The notes: generated from the letters alone by a model not told the origin. A stretch of DNA of 44,676 nucleotides from Clostridia bacterium (GCA_017397695.1 JAFQIF010000059.1:1-44676); one strand, 5' to 3'; counted from the first letter of the stretch, positions 6,627 through 15,647 are shown. Program-made: numbers and translations.

Positions 6627-6665
6627 AAAAAGTGCTTGATTTCGTAGTGAAATCAAGCACTTTTT
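6627..6665. terminator. Bidirectional terminator between integrase and tRNA-Pro
   Basis: AAAAAGTGCTTGATTTC (6627-6643) and its exact complement (6649-6665) surround loop GTAGT, a 17-bp perfect stem with T runs on both strands. It begins 3 bp beyond the tRNA 3' end, so it both ends the tRNA transcript and shields the integrase from it. Confidence 0.9.
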
Positions 6666-6667
6666 GC

Positions 6668-6690
6668 TGGTCGGAGTGGCGAGATTCGAA
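6668..6690 (-). other. Predicted att site at the tRNA-Pro 3' end
   Basis: Tyrosine integrases commonly recombine within the 3' end of a tRNA gene. The integrase lies next to this end and the element extends away from it, so the crossover should lie within the T-arm and acceptor bases. The matching direct repeat would be outside the window to the left. Extent is inferred. Confidence 0.5.
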
Positions 6691-6744
6691 CTCGCGGCCT
6701 CTTGAACCCCATTCAAGCACGCTACCAAACTGCGCTACACCCCG
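6668..6744 (-). tRNA. tRNA-Pro (anticodon GGG)
   Basis: A 77-nt cloverleaf including an encoded CCA. The acceptor CGGGGTG pairs with CACTCCG (one G-T), the anticodon stem CTTGA/TCAAG holds loop ATGGGGT with anticodon GGG, and the T-arm is GCGAG-TTCGAAT-CTCGC. It reads CCC and CCT proline codons. It is intact although the mobile element abuts its 3' end, so integration rebuilt the gene. Confidence 0.96.
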
Positions 6745-6775
6745 GATGACGAGTCTGCGTCGTCAAACAAAGTAC

Positions 6776-6803
6776 ATTATAGCATAACGGGAGGATTTGT
6801 CAA
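6776..6803 (-). promoter_or_regulatory. tRNA-Pro promoter
   Basis: On the minus strand, TTGACA (6798-6803), a 16-bp spacer and TATAAT (6776-6781) lie about 30 nt upstream of the tRNA 5' end. Both boxes match consensus exactly, as expected for a stable RNA gene. Confidence 0.9.
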
Positions 6804-6864
6804 GGGCTTTTCACACAGGCTTTTGAAAAAAGAAATTATTACGAAAATATTAATTGCTTAACAA

Positions 6865-6893
6865 TTGACAACTAATCTGCGCTTCTATATAAT
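6865..6893 (+). promoter_or_regulatory. Consensus promoter facing the 3' end of an opposite gene
   Basis: TTGACA (6865-6870), a 17-bp spacer and TATAAT (6888-6893) form a perfect sigma-A promoter on the plus strand. No plus-strand gene follows: the next codons give only 6-8 residue frames, and the transcript would run antisense into the gene at 6919-7617. Confidence 0.7.
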
Positions 6894-6918
6894 GAAAGAT
6901 GAACTGTATTGAGTTCCG

Positions 6919-7617
6919 TTACTGATCTATCCCCAGCACAATTGACGATATCGTTGTGGTTTCGGGATCGATTGTGTATACACAGTAAACGTGCTCGTAA
7001 GCGCCGTAATTGTCCTTGGTGCCTGCGGGATAGGCGCTGGTCGGGGCAAGGAGTGTCACGATGATCTCGCCGTTGTCCACATCAATCAGACCGCGTGGAG
7101 GCAGCACGGTCATCATGCCGTTCTGGTTCTGGAAATAATCCGCACAGTAGAGAATGATCTGCTCTTCAGACTGCAGGCCGGTCCGTTCACTGGAGTCCAG
7201 CGTATCCAGATAATCCTGGTAATACTGGTTCATCTCCTCGTCGGACTGCATATCGCTTTCTATAGCGGCAGTTTGTTTCTTGGCGATGGTGGACGGCAGC
7301 CGTTCCATCAGCTTTTCCAGCGTATCGCCGATGCTCACACCACGCGGACCGTCACTGACGGTCATTCTGCCGTTTTTGCGAATCTGATTCACCTGCGCTG
7401 TGGTCAGATCACTCAGAGAGAACGGCTCGGATGCACTGTAGGGCAGCGAAGTGGCAATAGGCGCGGATACCGGCACGTTTGCGGAAAACGGATCAAATAT
7501 CATGATGCAGATAAGCAGGCTGATAAGCACTGCGCCGATGCCGCCGCCAATGCACAGGGCGGTAATGATGCGCTGCTGTTTTTTCATCTGTTGTTCCTGT
7601 CTGCGTCTTTGGGCCAT
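6919..7617 (-). CDS. Membrane-anchored extracellular protein, unknown function
   Basis: A 232-residue protein with a short basic cytoplasmic start (MAQRRRQEQQMKKQQR), one transmembrane helix (about residues 18-42, IITALCIGGGIGAVLISLLICIM) and an outside domain of about 190 residues. The outside part has a VSDGPRGVSIGDTLEKLMERLP segment resembling the start of repeats that present a surface domain, and a C-terminal half of strands (GLIDVDNGEIIVTLLAP, HVYCVYTIDPET). ATG 7617 has GGAGG 7 nt upstream; the extra upstream codons are not needed. A TGA-TATAAT extended -10 at 7651-7656 probably drives it. No family recognised. Confidence 0.75.
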   Translation of the reverse strand: MAQRRRQEQQMKKQQRIITALCIGGGIGAVLISLLICIMIFDPFSANVPVSAPIATSLPYSASEPFSLSDLTTAQVNQIRKNGRMTVSDGPRGVSIGDTLEKLMERLPSTIAKKQTAAIESDMQSDEEMNQYYQDYLDTLDSSERTGLQSEEQIILYCADYFQNQNGMMTVLPPRGLIDVDNGEIIVTLLAPTSAYPAGTKDNYGAYEHVYCVYTIDPETTTISSIVLGIDQ

Positions 7618-7650
7618 TTGGAAACCTCCTTTGCCCATATGGGCGGCTTC

Positions 7651-7656
7651 ATTATA
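7651..7656 (-). promoter_or_regulatory. Extended -10 promoter of the 6919-7617 gene
   Basis: On the minus strand TGATATAAT gives an extended -10 box 34 nt before the start codon; no good -35 is visible. A 12-bp palindrome GCCCATATGGGC (7633-7644) lies in the leader. Confidence 0.55.
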
Positions 7657-7708
7657 TCATATTTGTTTCCCGCGCGCTACACGGCGGGAGAATACGGAGC
7701 GTGAATTT

Positions 7709-9184
7709 ATGGAATTGCTGCAGAGAGTCAGTGAGCAGCTGGAAGGTATGGGTACCCAGCAGACGATGCTGATGCTGTGTCTGCTGCTGGTACTGCTGAT
7801 GCTGATTGCGCTTGTGCTGCTGCATCGCCGTACGAAGCAGGCGGAAGAAAGCGTGCGCGAGATGACCAGGGAGATCACGGAGCAGCTGGCTGTGTCCGAT
7901 GCGCGCTCCCGTGAAACGAATGAGCGCACACAGCGCGAATACAGCGAGGCCATGCAGGCGGTGAACGACAGCGTCGTGCGCATGATGGGCGAGATGACGC
8001 GCACGCAGCAGGGCCAGATGGATTCCTTGGGCGGACAGATGCGCGCAGCGGGACGTCAGGAAGAGGAACGCATGGAGCGTATCCGCGAGACGATGGACAG
8101 ACGCCTGAATACCTATGAAGAACGCCTGAGTTCTGTGACGAAGACGATCGACGACAAGCTTACAGGCAATGAAGAGCGAATTGACCGCATGCGTGAAACG
8201 CTGGAAGGCGGACTTACGCGGATCAGTGAAGATAACCGCCGTGAGCTGGAACAGATGCGTCTGACAGTGGATGAAAAGCTGAGTGCAACGGTCGACCAAC
8301 GGTTGGAAGCTTCCTTTGCACAGGTAACGCGCAGGCTTGAGCAGGTGACCAACAGTCTCAATGCCATGCAGTCCCTGGCGGGCAGCGTGGATGAGCTCAG
8401 CCGTACGCTGGGCGGCACGCAGCCGCTGGGCGTGTGGGGTGAAATGCAGCTGGGGACGCTGCTTTCGCAGATGCTTGCGCCGGATCAGTATGCGCAGCGT
8501 GCCGCTGTGCGTCCGGGCGGCGAGGCGGTTGCGGATTATGTCGTCGTGATGCCTGGGCAGGGACATGGGCATACGGTGTATCTGCCCATTGATGCTGGCC
8601 TGCCGATGCGCGAGTATACCGAGCTGCGCACGGCGCTGGAGAACGGTTCGCGTGAGGAAGTGGACGGCGCACGTGGTTTGCTGGAATCGGCTGTGCGTAT
8701 GCATGCGCGCCGCATGAGTGAAAAGCTGATTGCGCCGCCTTATACGACGGATTATGCGGTGATGTTTTTGCAGAATGAGGGGCTGTATGCCGAGGTGCTG
8801 CGTATCAGCGGCTTGGCGGAGCGCATTCAGAGCGAGAGCCGCATGGTGATCGCTGGTCCGACGACGCTGGCTGCGCTGCTGCAGAGTCTGCAGATGGGCT
8901 TCCGCTCGCTGGCTATTGAGCAGCGGACGGAGGAGATTATGGCGCTGCTCAGCGCTGTGCGAACGGATTTCGGCGGCTTTGCCAATCTGCTCAGCCGTAC
9001 GCAGAAGCGTTTGCGCCAGGCGAGCGAAACCATTGAGTCTGCTCAGCGCCACAGCGAGACCATCGCCAGGAAACTGACCGGTGTGGGCGAACTGCCGAAC
9101 AGCCAGGCCCGGGCGTTGCTCGGCGAGGAGACTGTGGAGGCAGCCAATCCGTTTGACGATGACGATGAGGATCTTTGGGATTGA
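7709..9184 (+). CDS. rmuC: RmuC-family DNA recombination protein
   Basis: A 491-residue protein with an N-terminal membrane helix (about residues 20-44, MLMLCLLLVLLMLIALVLL), a long coiled coil to about residue 220, and the RmuC nuclease-like domain (residues 230-430: GVWGEMQLGTLLSQML, ADYVVVMPG, LPIDAGLP, YTTDYAVMFLQNEGLYAEVL, GPTTLAALLQSLQMGF). RmuC belongs to the restriction-endonuclease-like fold and limits inversions between short repeats. In the usual family the strand after DYVV carries more conserved catalytic residues (the D-x-K/K region) than seen here, where PIDAGLP replaces PIDAKFP, so catalytic competence is uncertain. ATG 7709 has GGAG upstream. It is divergent from the membrane protein gene. 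Confidence 0.9.
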   Translation: MELLQRVSEQLEGMGTQQTMLMLCLLLVLLMLIALVLLHRRTKQAEESVREMTREITEQLAVSDARSRETNERTQREYSEAMQAVNDSVVRMMGEMTRTQQGQMDSLGGQMRAAGRQEEERMERIRETMDRRLNTYEERLSSVTKTIDDKLTGNEERIDRMRETLEGGLTRISEDNRRELEQMRLTVDEKLSATVDQRLEASFAQVTRRLEQVTNSLNAMQSLAGSVDELSRTLGGTQPLGVWGEMQLGTLLSQMLAPDQYAQRAAVRPGGEAVADYVVVMPGQGHGHTVYLPIDAGLPMREYTELRTALENGSREEVDGARGLLESAVRMHARRMSEKLIAPPYTTDYAVMFLQNEGLYAEVLRISGLAERIQSESRMVIAGPTTLAALLQSLQMGFRSLAIEQRTEEIMALLSAVRTDFGGFANLLSRTQKRLRQASETIESAQRHSETIARKLTGVGELPNSQARALLGEETVEAANPFDDDDEDLWD

Positions 9185-9217
9185 TCATTCCCGGTCTGGC
9201 ATAATGTGAAGAAATGG

Positions 9218-9246
9218 AAAAGCGCGTCGAGCGCTTTTCTTTTTTT
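9218..9246 (+). terminator. Terminator after rmuC
   Basis: AAAAGCGC (9218-9225) and GCGCTTTT (9231-9238) around GTCGA, followed by CTTTTTTT. A standard intrinsic terminator 34 bp after the rmuC stop. Confidence 0.88.
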
Positions 9247-9324
9247 GCGCGCGGAAGCGACAGGCGTGCATGGCAATACCCTATACAATGAGCCTATATC
9301 ACGTAAACAAAGGCGGGAATGTGT

Positions 9325-11403
9325 ATGGTACAGCACATCGCAGCGGAGCATGAAGCGGAATGGGTATTGGACGACGCGATACAGGAGGAGGCGCCTGGCG
9401 GTATTCTGCAGGGAATTGCCGGGGCGCTGAGAAACCGGGGTACATATGCGCAGCGCGCGCTGTGTTTTGCTATGATGGCACTTCTGACGCCCGCTGCGCT
9501 GCCCGGCGGCGGCTATGCCTGCCAGAGCGCGATGTTTGCGGTTCTCGTGCGTCTGGGTTTTTGCGTACCGGCGGCGTTTGCGGGCGTGCTGCTTGGATTC
9601 TCGGTCTCCTTTATGGCAGGAGATTTTCTTGCATGCTGGCAGCTGGTGTGCTGCGCTTTGCTGTGGCTGCTGTGCGGGCTTTGGGCCAGAGCCGGAGCGC
9701 GGGGGCGCATGGCCGCTGCTGTTTTTCTGGCGCAGCTCAGTGCGGGCGTGCTCACGGGCATTTCCTCCGTGTTTGCGCTGGCAGTTCTTGTGCTTACGGC
9801 GAGCGTTGGCGCGGGGTTGAGCGTATTGTATGATGGCGCGGCGCTTGCCGTTTGCCATCGGGATGAGCTGGATGGAGAAACGCGTCCGCTGTGCGTCATG
9901 GCGGTGTGCGCCTCGCTGGCAGCAGGCATGTTTCATTTGCCGCATGGAGGTATTCTTGCCAGCGCGTTTGCGATGTATCTTACGCTGGAGCATGCCTATG
10001 TCGGCGGTGCGTCCCAGGCGATCCTATGTGCCGGCGTGCTGGGCGGTGCGGTATCGCTGGGGGTGGGCAGCGTGAGTCCATGCGCGCTGCTGCTTTGCGG
10101 CGGGTTTCTGGCGGGCGAGGTCAAGACAAGGCGCCGCGGGCTGTGTGCGCTGGTCATGCTTTGCGGCATGTCGGCTGCCTGCGCGCTGCTGCGCGGCGAT
10201 CTTCATACAATCCGCCTTCTGGTCGTCTGTCTGCCGGGTATGCTGCCGTTTTTGCTTTTGCCCTGCAGGCTGCGCTCGTCAGTGACAGGTTTGATTGAGC
10301 GCACTGTGCCCGATGAACTGACGCAATCCGAAGCTGTTGCTATACGCTGTGCGTCCATGATCCATGCATGGGCGCGCCTGTACGAGAACACTGCGCAGAT
10401 GGTACAGAGCATCGGCGCGCCGCTGGATGATAATGTGGTTGTGCGCCAGTGTGTAGAGCTTCTTTCCAAAACGAGCACGGCGGCCCATCAGGTGTGTGAA
10501 CGCACGCTCAGCGAGATCCGGCCGGACGATGAGGCATATAGGCGCGTACGCTATGCGCTGCTGCGCGCAGGATATGAGCAGATCCGCATCGCCTATGCGC
10601 TGCGCATGGGTGGCAGGATGGAGGTTATGCTGCTCAAACCGGAGGACGTTGCGCCTGTAACGCTGGAAAAGCTGGTTACGGATGCCTGCGGTGTGCCGAT
10701 GCGCGCCTGTCTGCGCGAGGGCATGCTCAGCACGCAGGCTGTATTTGAGCAGCGTACGGCGCTGATGCTCGAAATCGGCGCAGCAATGCGCAGCCGCTCC
10801 GGCGAGGAGGTTGCAGGCGACAGCTATGTGTCGCGCACGCTGCCGGGGGGAAGGCATGTGCTGGCCCTGTCCGATGGGATGGGCAGCGGCGTGAATGCCA
10901 TGCAGGAGAGCCATGCCGCGCTTTCGCTGATGGTGGAAAGCCTGCGGGCAGGCTACACGCGTGCGCAGGCGCTGGACGTGGTCAATGCGCTGATGCTCAT
11001 GTGCACAGGCAGAGAGATGTATGCGACGATGGATCTGTGCGTTATGGATCTGCACAGCGGCGAGGCCGCGTTTGAAAAGCTGGGCGCCTGCGCATCGTAT
11101 GTCGTGCGCGAGGGCGAGGTACGCGCCATCGGATCGGACACGCTGCCGGTGGGCGTGCTGCCGGATGTGGAATCGAAATCACTGCGCATGACGCTGCGCC
11201 AAGGCGATGTTGTCATCCTGATGACAGACGGCGTGGCAGGGGGGTTCCCCGGCGGCGAGGAAGCGCTCTGTGCGGCGATACAGAAGCTTTCCCGCCTGCA
11301 TCCACAGACGGTGGGCGAGAGACTAATCGCGCAGTGCCTGGATGATGGGGCGCCCAGAGACGATATGGCGGTGCTCTGTGCGCGGGTGGGAAAAGGCGGA
11401 TAA
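9325..11403 (+). CDS. spoIIE: Stage II sporulation protein E-type phosphatase
   Basis: A 692-residue protein with an N-terminal cytoplasmic stretch, about ten membrane helices (residues 40-310), a helical linker, and a C-terminal PP2C-type serine phosphatase domain from about residue 480. Metal-binding motifs are ALSDGMGSG (near 515), LMTDGVAGG (near 630) and DDMAVL at the end. In Bacillus, SpoIIE dephosphorylates SpoIIAA to release sigma-F in the forespore and also helps polar septation. The length is shorter than the roughly 830 residues of Bacillus. ATG 9325 was preferred over ATG 9319 because AGGCGG is 8 nt rather than 2 nt away. It is followed by tilS, hpt and ftsH, as in many Firmicutes. 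No clear promoter boxes were seen. Confidence 0.93.
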   Translation: MVQHIAAEHEAEWVLDDAIQEEAPGGILQGIAGALRNRGTYAQRALCFAMMALLTPAALPGGGYACQSAMFAVLVRLGFCVPAAFAGVLLGFSVSFMAGDFLACWQLVCCALLWLLCGLWARAGARGRMAAAVFLAQLSAGVLTGISSVFALAVLVLTASVGAGLSVLYDGAALAVCHRDELDGETRPLCVMAVCASLAAGMFHLPHGGILASAFAMYLTLEHAYVGGASQAILCAGVLGGAVSLGVGSVSPCALLLCGGFLAGEVKTRRRGLCALVMLCGMSAACALLRGDLHTIRLLVVCLPGMLPFLLLPCRLRSSVTGLIERTVPDELTQSEAVAIRCASMIHAWARLYENTAQMVQSIGAPLDDNVVVRQCVELLSKTSTAAHQVCERTLSEIRPDDEAYRRVRYALLRAGYEQIRIAYALRMGGRMEVMLLKPEDVAPVTLEKLVTDACGVPMRACLREGMLSTQAVFEQRTALMLEIGAAMRSRSGEEVAGDSYVSRTLPGGRHVLALSDGMGSGVNAMQESHAALSLMVESLRAGYTRAQALDVVNALMLMCTGREMYATMDLCVMDLHSGEAAFEKLGACASYVVREGEVRAIGSDTLPVGVLPDVESKSLRMTLRQGDVVILMTDGVAGGFPGGEEALCAAIQKLSRLHPQTVGERLIAQCLDDGAPRDDMAVLCARVGKGG

Positions 11404-11519
11404 GACGAGCGTCGTGCCGAAGCGGGCTGCTTGGGCGCGGCGCTTTTTCGCATATCAGCATGCCGCCTGACCAGGACGGAATTGGAAGCAGGCCGGGATC
11501 ACTTTTTTGTGCAGAAACC

Positions 11520-11548
11520 TTGCCATTTTCGTCTTGACAGGGTACAAT
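11520..11548 (+). promoter_or_regulatory. Promoter of tilS
   Basis: TTGCCA (11520-11525), a 17-bp spacer and TACAAT (11543-11548), with the start codon 28 nt downstream. It would drive tilS and possibly hpt and ftsH. Confidence 0.7.
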
Positions 11549-11575
11549 AGAATCTGTATGGACAGGAGTAGACGG

Positions 11576-12937
11576 ATGAAGACAGTGGATGATTTTTGCC
11601 TGCGTTTATCGCAGGACTGTACGCTGGCGCCCCGGAGCCATGTGCTGCTGGCGCTCAGCGGCGGCGCAGATTCGACGGCGCTGCTGTGCCTTTTGCTCGA
11701 GGCAAGGGAAAGCTATCCGTTTTTGCTGTCCTGCGCGCATGTGGAACACGGTATCCGAGGCAGTGAATCTCTGGCGGATATGGCGTTTTCACAGGCGCTG
11801 TGCGAAGAAAAAAGGATTCCTCTGTATACGGAGCATGTCGATGCGCCCGGCTATGCTCGTGCACATGGCTGTGGGCTGGAGGATGCTGCGCGCCGGCTGC
11901 GCTATGATTTCCTGCATAAAACCGCTGATGCAATCGGCGCAGATGTGATTGCGCTGGCGCATCATGCGGGCGATCAGACGGAGACGGTGCTGCTGCATGC
12001 TCTGCGCGGCAGCGATCTGCGCGGGCTGTGTGCGATGCGCTTTCGCTCGGGCAGGCTGATCCGGCCGCTGCTGGATGTGCAGCCGGATGCGCTGCGCGCA
12101 TACCTTCGTTCCATCGGGCAGGAATGGCGGGAGGATGGCACAAATACCGATCCGGCATACCTGAGAAACAGAATCCGGCATGAGCTGCTGCCTGCTATGG
12201 AGCAGATTGTATCGGGTTCGGGTGCTGCGCTGTGCAGGCTTTCACGCGCTGCGCAGCGGGACGAGGACTATTTTACGCAGCAGATGGATATGCTCAATAT
12301 CCGCGTGCTGCCGCTTGTAGATGGCGCTGCGGTTGAAAAGAGCGTGCTTTCGGGCCTGCATTCTGCGCTTTGTTCCCGCGTGCTGGTGCGGATCATGGAT
12401 CGCGCCGGCATCGGTGCGCAGCGTGCGGACGTAATCGAGGCGGTCATGGATGCGCTGGCGTCGGATGATGCAACGGTCAACCTGACCGGGGGCGCGCATG
12501 CAATGATCGGCGCGCGCTATCTGTGTCTCAAAAGGGTACAGTCCGCGCCGCAGGATACGGCGCTGCGCATTCCTGGAAGGACACAGACTCCATTTGGCTG
12601 CTTTGAAGTGCATCCTGCGCTCCCAGGCGAAACGGGGGACGGCAGGCTGACACAGCGGATTCCCGTGCGGCTGCTGGCGAAGGCAAGCGTTGGCTCGCGG
12701 CGTGAGGGAGAGACGATGGTTCCCTTCGGCAGAAAATCGCCGGTGAAGCTCAAAAAACTGATGATTGACGCGGGAATCGAGCGCGCGATGCGCGAAAGCA
12801 TGCCTGTGCTGCGCACGAGCGGGGGCGAGGTGCTCTTTGCCGTCGGGCTTCGCAGTGCGCAGCAATGCGCAGATCACGAACATGAAGAACAGATGCTTGT
12901 CCGTTTTTGCGGGGAATGGCCCTGTGCGGGCGAATAA
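11576..12937 (+). CDS. tilS: tRNA(Ile)-lysidine synthase
   Basis: A 453-residue protein of the PP-loop ATPase family. It adds lysine to C34 of the tRNA-Ile(CAU) precursor, changing its decoding from AUG to AUA. The ATP-binding loop LLALSGGADSTALL is at residues 24-37, HVEHGIRG and AHHAGDQTETVLLHALRG (near 125-143) are family motifs, and the C-terminal TilS domain includes LAKASVGSRREGETMVPFGR and SPVKLKKLMIDAGI. ATG 11576 was chosen because AGGAG lies 7 nt upstream. It precedes hpt by 24 bp, the conserved tilS-hpt-ftsH order. Confidence 0.96.
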   Translation: MKTVDDFCLRLSQDCTLAPRSHVLLALSGGADSTALLCLLLEARESYPFLLSCAHVEHGIRGSESLADMAFSQALCEEKRIPLYTEHVDAPGYARAHGCGLEDAARRLRYDFLHKTADAIGADVIALAHHAGDQTETVLLHALRGSDLRGLCAMRFRSGRLIRPLLDVQPDALRAYLRSIGQEWREDGTNTDPAYLRNRIRHELLPAMEQIVSGSGAALCRLSRAAQRDEDYFTQQMDMLNIRVLPLVDGAAVEKSVLSGLHSALCSRVLVRIMDRAGIGAQRADVIEAVMDALASDDATVNLTGGAHAMIGARYLCLKRVQSAPQDTALRIPGRTQTPFGCFEVHPALPGETGDGRLTQRIPVRLLAKASVGSRREGETMVPFGRKSPVKLKKLMIDAGIERAMRESMPVLRTSGGEVLFAVGLRSAQQCADHEHEEQMLVRFCGEWPCAGE

Positions 12938-12961
12938 AGAATATCTTTGGAGGATATCGTC

Positions 12962-13522
12962 ATGACTGAGAATAGAGAAATGTATGCTGATCTGAAAGAT
13001 GAACTGCTTCTGACCCGCGAACAGATTGCTGCGCGCGTGAAGGAGATGGCTGCGCAGATCACCGAGGATTTCAGGGGCAAGGATCTGACCGTCATTTGCA
13101 TTCTTAAGGGTGCGGTGGTGTTTTTTGTAGATCTGGTACGCGAGATTGATCTGCCGATGACGATGGACTTCATGGCGATTTCCAGCTACGGCAGCGCGAC
13201 GAAGTCCTCCGGTGTTGTGCGCATCATGAAGGACCTGGATAAGCCGATCAACGGCAAGGATGTTCTGGTCGTCGAGGACATCGTCGACTCCGGTATGACG
13301 CTCAGCTTCCTGCGCGAAAACCTGCTCAGCCGCGGCGCGGCGAGCCTGAAGATCGCGACCCTGCTGGATAAGCCGGAGCGCCGCCGCGTGCCGCTGCATG
13401 TGGACTATTTCGGTTTCACGATTCCGGATGAGTTTGTGGTCGGCTATGGCCTGGACTATGCCGAAAAGTACCGTAATCTGCCGGACATCGGCGTGCTTAA
13501 GCCGGAAGTATACGAAAAGTAA
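12962..13522 (+). CDS. hpt: Hypoxanthine phosphoribosyltransferase
   Basis: A 186-residue cytoplasmic purine salvage enzyme that converts hypoxanthine or guanine and PRPP to IMP or GMP. The PRPP-binding loop VLVVEDIVDSGMTLS is at about residues 102-116, the N-terminal ILKGAVVFFVDL and the flexible-loop region ISSYGSATKSSG are visible, and VVGYGLDYAEKYRNLPDIGVL is the typical end. Length matches the family. ATG 12962 has GGAGG 8 nt upstream. It lies between tilS and ftsH; in Bacillus the TilS and HprT proteins interact and regulate ftsH, which may also hold here. Confidence 0.97.
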   Translation: MTENREMYADLKDELLLTREQIAARVKEMAAQITEDFRGKDLTVICILKGAVVFFVDLVREIDLPMTMDFMAISSYGSATKSSGVVRIMKDLDKPINGKDVLVVEDIVDSGMTLSFLRENLLSRGAASLKIATLLDKPERRRVPLHVDYFGFTIPDEFVVGYGLDYAEKYRNLPDIGVLKPEVYEK

Positions 13523-13576
13523 GCATTTAATCGCATCATCATTTTGCGGCGCATGCCGCAGGGCTGGAGGTTTCCA

Positions 13577-15535
13577 TTGAAGAAGTCTTATAAGGGTTTC
13601 CCGATGTATCTGCTGATCATCATGGTGGTATTTGCCGTTGCGCAGATGTTTTCCGGCACGATGAACAGTCAGGCGGGCGCCCGGATTGAATACAGCGAGA
13701 TGCTTGCCCACATCGAGAAGGGCGTCATCGAGCAGGTGGCGATTCAGGATGACGTTGTGTATGCCCGCATCAGCGGCAGCAGCATTCCTGCAGAGGCGTT
13801 TTCCACCGAAGCATATGACTTTGTTGCGCGTGCTGACGGCGATACGTTTATCGATACCTGCCGCCGTCTGGCGGCCAGGCGAGCGGGTGAGCCGCTGGAG
13901 AATATCTCTGAGCTGGAGCTTGGCTTTGAGCTGACCTACCTGGCGCCGCCGACGACGCCGTGGTTCCTGGAAATGATGCCCTACATCATCATGACGCTGG
14001 GCCTCATGGTTTTCTGGATGTTCATCATGCGCCAGCAGGGCGGTGGCGGCGGCGGAAAGATGATGAACTTCGGCCACAGCACTGCACGCATCTTTGAGCC
14101 GGACGGCAACCGCATCACCTTTGCGGATGTGGCCGGCGCGGTCGAAGAAAAGGAAGAGATGCAGGAGCTTGTCGAGTTTTTGAAAAATCCGCGCCGCTTC
14201 ACCAAGGTGGGGGCGCGCATTCCTAAGGGCGTGCTGCTCGTAGGCCCGCCCGGCACCGGCAAAACGCTGCTGGCCAAGGCTGTGGCCGGCGAGGCAGGCG
14301 TGCCGTTCATGTCCATCTCCGGCAGCGATTTTGTGGAGATGTTTGTGGGCGTGGGCGCCAGCCGTGTGCGCGATACGTTTGACCAGGCCAAGAAGCATGC
14401 GCCGTGTATCGTCTTTATCGACGAGATCGACGCCGTAGGCAGGCGCCGCGGTGCGGGCATGGGCGGCGGCCATGACGAGCGCGAGCAGACCCTCAACCAG
14501 CTGCTGGTGGAGATGGACGGCTTCGCTATCAACGAAGGCGTCATCGTGCTGGCGGCGACCAACCGTAAGGATATTCTCGATCCGGCGCTGCTGCGTCCGG
14601 GCCGTTTTGACAGGCAGATCACGGTGGGTTATCCGGATGTGCGTGGCCGCGAGGCAATCCTCAGGGTGCATGCTAAGGATAAGCCGCTGGAGGACGACGT
14701 CGATCTGGCGAACATCGCCAAGCGTACGCCGTATTTTGCCGGCGCGGATCTGGAAAACATCATGAACGAGGCGGCTATTCTCTGCGCCCGTGAGGGCAAG
14801 GAGAAAATTTCCGCCCGCCATCTCAGCGACGCCATCGAGCGCGTGCAGATGGGGCCGGAAAAGAAGAGCCATGTCGTTTCCGAGGAGGATAAGCGCCTTG
14901 TCGCTGTGCATGAGGCGGGTCATGCCATTGTGGGCGAGCTGCTCGATGGCTGCGATGATGTGCATCTGGTGACCATTATGCCGCGCGGATCCAGCGGTGG
15001 ACATACGCTGCTGCTGCCGGAAAAGGAGAGCGACTTCACCACCCGTACGCAGCTGATGGATTTTGTGGCCATGGCGCTGGGCGGCTATGCAGCCGAGAGC
15101 GTGGTGCTGGGCGAAATGTCCACCGGCGCGAGCAGCGATCTGCAGCGCGCAACCGATATCTGCCGCCGCATGGTGATGCAGTATGGCATGAGCGACGAGC
15201 TCGGCCCGATCTATCTGGGCGGCGATCACGACGAGGTCTTCCTCGCACGCGATTACGGCCAGCAGAGCCGTATGTTCTCCGAGAGCGTGGCTTCGCGTAT
15301 CGACGCTGAGGTGCAGCAGAAGATGACCGGCGCGTTTGAGCGCGCAAAGCAGCTGCTTGCCGATAACCGCGATAAGCTGGACGGCCTGACGGCGCTGCTC
15401 ATTGAGCGCGAAACCATTGACCGCAAGGAATTCGAGGCGTTCATGAAGGGCGAAGCGCTGCCCGAGCGGGAAGAAGCAAAGGAGACGGCAGAGTCTGTTT
15501 CCGAAGCGGCCTGCGAGAGCGGCGAAAACGCCTGA
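13577..15535 (+). CDS. ftsH: ATP-dependent zinc metalloprotease FtsH
   Basis: A 652-residue membrane protease that degrades misfolded membrane proteins and selected regulators. Two membrane helices (about residues 7-25 and 133-155) flank an outside domain. The AAA module has Walker A GPPGTGKT (near 223), Walker [13 protein letters not shown] and the ring pore and SRH motifs ([19 protein letters not shown]); the peptidase has HEAGH (near 445) with the distal acidic ligand. TTG 13577 was chosen because GGAGG sits 6 nt upstream and the family start ([14 protein letters not shown]) begins there. The C-terminal acidic tail is unremarkable. The outside domain is short, as in Gram-positive FtsH. Confidence 0.97.
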   Translation: MKKSYKGFPMYLLIIMVVFAVAQMFSGTMNSQAGARIEYSEMLAHIEKGVIEQVAIQDDVVYARISGSSIPAEAFSTEAYDFVARADGDTFIDTCRRLAARRAGEPLENISELELGFELTYLAPPTTPWFLEMMPYIIMTLGLMVFWMFIMRQQGGGGGGKMMNFGHSTARIFEPDGNRITFADVAGAVEEKEEMQELVEFLKNPRRFTKVGARIPKGVLLVGPPGTGKTLLAKAVAGEAGVPFMSISGSDFVEMFVGVGASRVRDTFDQAKKHAPCIVFIDEIDAVGRRRGAGMGGGHDEREQTLNQLLVEMDGFAINEGVIVLAATNRKDILDPALLRPGRFDRQITVGYPDVRGREAILRVHAKDKPLEDDVDLANIAKRTPYFAGADLENIMNEAAILCAREGKEKISARHLSDAIERVQMGPEKKSHVVSEEDKRLVAVHEAGHAIVGELLDGCDDVHLVTIMPRGSSGGHTLLLPEKESDFTTRTQLMDFVAMALGGYAAESVVLGEMSTGASSDLQRATDICRRMVMQYGMSDELGPIYLGGDHDEVFLARDYGQQSRMFSESVASRIDAEVQQKMTGAFERAKQLLADNRDKLDGLTALLIERETIDRKEFEAFMKGEALPEREEAKETAESVSEAACESGENA

Positions 15536-15552
15536 CAGGCGATATAATCAGA

Positions 15553-15594
15553 ACGCCGCGTCGGCTTTTTTGACGCGGCGTCTGCTTCATTTTC
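15553..15594 (+). terminator. Terminator after ftsH
   Basis: ACGCCGCGTC (15553-15562) pairs with GACGCGGCGT (15572-15581) around a T-rich loop. The tail CTGCTTCATTTT is only moderately T-rich. Confidence 0.7.
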
Positions 15595-15647
15595 TGGCGA
15601 AGCCGATTGCGGCGCAAGGAGAATGAAACGGATCGATGGGAGGATAT

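Larger units (their letters stand above)
1..6667. mobile_element. Integrated mobile element, right-hand part
   Basis: This stretch carries a tyrosine integrase next to a tRNA-Pro 3' end, an ArdC antirestriction gene, a serine resolvase, an XRE repressor facing a row of small genes, and a ribbon-helix-helix protein. This mix is typical of integrative conjugative or mobilisable elements and some prophages. No relaxase, conjugation ATPase or phage structural gene is in view, so the type cannot be fixed. The element continues left of position 1. Its base composition looks less G+C-rich than the chromosome to the right. The right boundary is inferred from the tRNA 3' end and was not demonstrated by finding the second att copy. 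Confidence 0.85.

Noticed and set aside
6520..6720. Extended integrase frame of 480 residues
   Set aside because: The extra codons translate the terminator hairpin and the tRNA-Pro gene; the ribosome site and domain start support ATG 6519.
7652..9052. Long minus-strand frames over rmuC, ftsH and other genes
   Set aside because: They are antisense shadows in G+C-rich coding DNA, with His/Arg-rich, low-complexity translations and no ribosome sites.
11404..11510. Terminator after spoIIE
   Set aside because: Only a 4-bp stem (AGCG/CGCT) precedes the T run near 11443; too weak to call.
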